Part shown: piece by piece, positions 61,460 through 64,000 of the stretch | Layout: each line of letters begins with the position of its first letter | How positions within the stretch are numbered: the stretch's first letter is position 1 | Assembly: GCF_029143285.1 (NCBI RefSeq) | Contig: NZ_JAPDSH010000002.1 | Span: 124,001-188,000, forward strand | Length of the DNA: 64,000 nt | From: Vagococcus proximus | GTDB taxonomy: Bacteria > Bacillota > Bacilli > Lactobacillales > Vagococcaceae | Reading direction: 5' to 3' | The notes under the pieces: model-generated | What the model was told of the DNA's origin: nothing | Seen by the model: the letters and a program-made list of their open reading frames with translations, nothing else | Database searches by the model: none | Program-made: the position numbers and the translations under genes

Positions 61460-62704
61460 ATGAAAAATTTAATAATCTTAACAAATAGTTTTCCATATGA
61501 TAAAAGCGAGCCGTATATGGAAACAGAGACAGAATATTATCAAGGTTTTGACAGAAAAATAATTTATTCTTTATCAGTAAGAGACAGTAAAAACAAACGT
61601 ATAATAGAGGACGGTTTTGAGACAATTCCAATAAAATTTGATAAGACAAGAATAATGTATTTACTAATGTTTATTTTTGTGTTGTTTGATTCAAATTTTT
61701 ATAAAGAATTAAGGATATTGCGTCAGCAAAAAAAAACATCAGTAAAAAGAATTTTGAGGATAAGTATATTTTTATCTAGGGCGAAATATGAAGGTTATAA
61801 AATTAAAAGAGACTTAAAAAAAAGAAAGATTTCAAAGAATGATTTTGGGATAATTTATTCCTACAGGTTTGAATATCAGGCATATATAGCTGTTAATTTA
61901 TTAAAATCATATCCTAATTACAAAGTTGTATGTCGTGCTCATGGTTATGATTTATACCATTATCGGAATAGTGATAAATATATTCCGTTTAGAGAATATG
62001 TATTAGATAAAATAACTAGTTTGAGTACTATATCTAAAGATGGTAGTGAGTATATTTCTAAAAGGTATCCGAAATATAAAGATAAAATTAAACTATCTTA
62101 TTTAGGAACTAAAGACTATGGCTGCAGAGAGGTAGACAAAAAAAGTGATATTCTAAAAATAGTATCTTGTTCAAATCTATTACCGGTTAAAAGGATTGAT
62201 AGAATCATTGAGGTTTTTAAATTATTACCGAAACAGTATTCTATAGTTTGGGAACATTATGGAGACGGCTATCTGAAAAAAGATTTAGATAATACAGCTT
62301 TAAATGAGCTAGGGAAAAATATTAAGTATGAATTTAAAGGACATATTTCAAATAAAGACTTGATGAAAGTATATATGACTGAAGAATATCATTTATTTAT
62401 AAACCTAAGCGATTCCGAAGGTCTACCAGTTTCAATAATGGAGGTACTTTCTGTAGGAATACCTGTGATTGCTACAAATGTGGGTGGAACTAGTGAAATT
62501 GTTATTGATGGTAAAAATGGTAAACTAGTTGAACCAAATGAATTAACTGATATTAAGAATCAAATAGAACTATTTTATAATATGTCTAATGAAGGATACG
62601 TTGAGTATAGAAAGCAGGCCAGACTTTATTGGGAATCTAACTTTTCAGCAGAGAAAAATTATAAAAAGTTTAATGAAGAATTGTTAGGTATGTTAGAAGA
62701 GTAG
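61460..62704 (+). CDS. Glycosyltransferase, GT4 family
   Basis: 414 residues with a GT-B fold. The C-terminal half has the retaining GT4 elements SCSNLLPVKRIDRIIEVFKLL, FKGHISNKDLMKVY, FINLSDSEGLPVSIMEVLSV (the EX7E nucleotide-sugar motif) and GIPVIATNVGGTSEIVIDGKN split over residues ~325-360. The N-terminus begins LIILTNSFPYDKSEPYMETE, a common start for polysaccharide glycosyltransferases. It adds one of the later sugars of the repeat unit; donor and linkage unknown. AGGGATCG precedes the ATG. Confidence 0.92.
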   Translation: MKNLIILTNSFPYDKSEPYMETETEYYQGFDRKIIYSLSVRDSKNKRIIEDGFETIPIKFDKTRIMYLLMFIFVLFDSNFYKELRILRQQKKTSVKRILRISIFLSRAKYEGYKIKRDLKKRKISKNDFGIIYSYRFEYQAYIAVNLLKSYPNYKVVCRAHGYDLYHYRNSDKYIPFREYVLDKITSLSTISKDGSEYISKRYPKYKDKIKLSYLGTKDYGCREVDKKSDILKIVSCSNLLPVKRIDRIIEVFKLLPKQYSIVWEHYGDGYLKKDLDNTALNELGKNIKYEFKGHISNKDLMKVYMTEEYHLFINLSDSEGLPVSIMEVLSVGIPVIATNVGGTSEIVIDGKNGKLVEPNELTDIKNQIELFYNMSNEGYVEYRKQARLYWESNFSAEKNYKKFNEELLGMLEE

Positions 62705-62717
62705 GATGTGAGAATAG

Positions 62718-63989
62718 GTGTTAGATGAAAAAAAATTTGATATGTCAAATTCTTTAGTCTTAGGAATGATTTGTCTTATAACTTTTGGATATTTGGGCGT
62801 ACTTAGAGAGAAACAAATATGGATAAGTGTGGTGTGTCTAGCCATATTATTAGTTTTAATTATGTTAAAAAAAATAAATATAAAAAAACCATATGGGACG
62901 ATTATGACTATTTATATTTTTTTATTAGTTAGTGTGGTTATATACACTAGATTTCAAGGTTTAAGTTATATTATATATTTTACAATAATGTGTATTATTA
63001 TACTTTTAGATAATAATTATATATTTTACAATAAGTTGATTAATATTTTTTCTAAAATCACAACTTTATTTATGATTGTTACAATTATAAATTACTTCAA
63101 CAAAGATTTAATCATAAATAGTTTAGGTTTTTTACTTAGTAATGAGCAAGTAGATACAATTAGATTTGGGCAGATATGGAATGGCTCTTCAGGTCTTGCT
63201 GGAGAACTTAGTTTCAATGCTTTTTGTCTGTCGATTGGCTTTTCAATATATTTTAGCAGATTATTAAGTAATAAAAAAAATGTTTTATTGTCAATTTGGT
63301 ACTCTATAGTTCTAATTTTATTCTTTATTAGTATATCTATGACTAGTAAGAGAAGTATGTTGATAGTAATACCTTTAGTATCTGTAATAATGATTTTGAT
63401 ATACGTGTATAATCAAAGAAATAATATTTTAAAATTTTTTACTACAATGATAATTATTGTATCGCCAATTTTTTACAAAATTTTTGTACTAGATAAATTA
63501 ACTCAACTATTACAATCAGGGAAGGGAAACTCTGCTTTGAGTAATCGTGAATTATATTGGAATATAGCACTTGATATGATAAAAGAAAAACCGATTTTGG
63601 GTCATGGCATTAACTCTTATGATATTAGGTTTAATATGTTACGAGGACACAGTGGTTTTGCAGGAGCACATAATTCTTTTCTTCAAATTTTTTCTGAATT
63701 GGGACTTGTTGGTTTTTTGTTATTTGTTACATTTATTTTAAACAATTTGTATATGACCTTTAAATCACTTAATTATAGTATTAAGGAAGAGATGTTAGAG
63801 AATCAATTATTATTATTAATATCTTTATTTATACAGTTAATTTGTATTTCTGTTGGGGTATCTGAGAGTATTTTTTATCAGCCTCAAGAAATGTATATGT
63901 ATGGTGTAGCTTGTAGTATTGGCTATAAAATATTCTTGGATATAAATAAAAGAAATAGAAAGAAGGTACCTGTACTATGCGAATCTTAG
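62718..63989 (+). CDS. O-antigen ligase/polymerase-like protein (Wzy-type)
   Basis: 423 residues, about 10-12 membrane segments with a large extracytoplasmic loop around residues 260-320. That loop contains NRELYWNIALDMIKEKPILG and HGINSYDIRFNMLRGHSGFAGAHNSFLQIFSE split across it; the E-x-P-I-x-G-H-G and AHNSFL elements are typical of Wzy/WaaL family proteins. It probably polymerises lipid-linked repeat units on the outer face. The start is likely GTG at 62718 after AGGATGTGAG; an ATG at 62742 is the alternative. Very AT-rich. Confidence 0.85.
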   Translation: MLDEKKFDMSNSLVLGMICLITFGYLGVLREKQIWISVVCLAILLVLIMLKKINIKKPYGTIMTIYIFLLVSVVIYTRFQGLSYIIYFTIMCIIILLDNNYIFYNKLINIFSKITTLFMIVTIINYFNKDLIINSLGFLLSNEQVDTIRFGQIWNGSSGLAGELSFNAFCLSIGFSIYFSRLLSNKKNVLLSIWYSIVLILFFISISMTSKRSMLIVIPLVSVIMILIYVYNQRNNILKFFTTMIIIVSPIFYKIFVLDKLTQLLQSGKGNSALSNRELYWNIALDMIKEKPILGHGINSYDIRFNMLRGHSGFAGAHNSFLQIFSELGLVGFLLFVTFILNNLYMTFKSLNYSIKEEMLENQLLLLISLFIQLICISVGVSESIFYQPQEMYMYGVACSIGYKIFLDINKRNRKKVPVLCES

Positions 63990-64000
63990 TGGTTAATTAT
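63977..64000 (+). CDS. Start of the next gene, probably a glycosyltransferase (3' truncated by window edge)
   Basis: An ATG at 63977, with AGAAGG upstream, opens MRILVVNY and overlaps the Wzy-like stop by 13 bases. The hydrophobic first strand is common at the start of glycosyltransferases, but only eight codons are visible, so the call rests on position. Confidence 0.45.

Overview
The window is a chromosomal segment of a low-GC Gram-positive bacterium of the order Lactobacillales. The conserved blocks (pepA-ytpP-usp-ytpR, trmB-ytmP, ecsAB divergent from hit-ytxH, prsA, ireB-ruvX-yrzB, sbcDC), an IreB whose Thr4/Thr7 pair matches Enterococcus, a LevR-type sigma-54 activator and a LAB-style wall teichoic acid locus point to Enterococcaceae; Vagococcus or a close relative of Enterococcus is my best guess. 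This is inferred from gene content, not from any database search.

Layout. 1-17.8 kb is core housekeeping: the 3' end of a YhaM-type exoribonuclease, peptidases, stress and redox proteins, TrmB, the Ecs transporter, PrsA foldase, IreB/RuvX, SbcCD and a haem catalase with a perfect PerR box. 17.8-31.7 kb holds mainly transporters and metabolism: LysP behind a lysine riboswitch, a YfhO membrane glycosyltransferase-like protein, the potassium importer Kup behind what reads as a yybP-ykoY (Mn2+) riboswitch, ManA, a serine hydrolase, a drug-type MFS pump behind a leader terminator, NDH-2, SfsA and an oxidoreductase. 31.7-37.9 kb holds a DEAD-box helicase and a LevR-type activator followed by a lactose/cellobiose-family PTS (IIB-IIA-IIC), with a textbook -24/-12 promoter lying inside the activator gene's terminator hairpin. 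37.9-38.6 kb holds tRNA-Arg(CCU) followed by a tandem array of four ~109-nt structured units (A-B-A-B) and a strong terminator; I cannot assign this array to a known family. 38.6-43 kb holds PepS, a TetR regulator, flavodoxin, MetAP and a YihY protein.

43-50.3 kb is a wall teichoic acid locus (TagO on the minus strand, then LCP ligase, TagH, TagB-like, TagA, TagG, TagD). 50.3-64 kb is a visibly AT-rich surface polysaccharide locus that runs off the window: epimerase, the CpsC/CpsD/CpsB phosphoregulatory trio, then a set resembling di-N-acetylbacillosamine synthesis (PglF-like dehydratase, PglE-like aminotransferase, PglC-like phosphoglycosyl transferase, PglD-like acyltransferase). Interleaved with this set are an ATP-grasp ligase, a stand-alone acyl carrier protein, an SDR reductase and an acyl-adenylating enzyme. 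Together these suggest that the 4-amino sugar of the repeat unit carries a specially built acyl or aminoacyl group. A GT4 glycosyltransferase, a Wzy-like polymerase and the start of another gene follow.

The observations most worth following are the covarying tandem RNA array behind tRNA-Arg, the carrier-protein-based sugar-modification cassette, the Mn2+-type riboswitch in front of a K+ importer, and the sigma-54 promoter embedded in a terminator.
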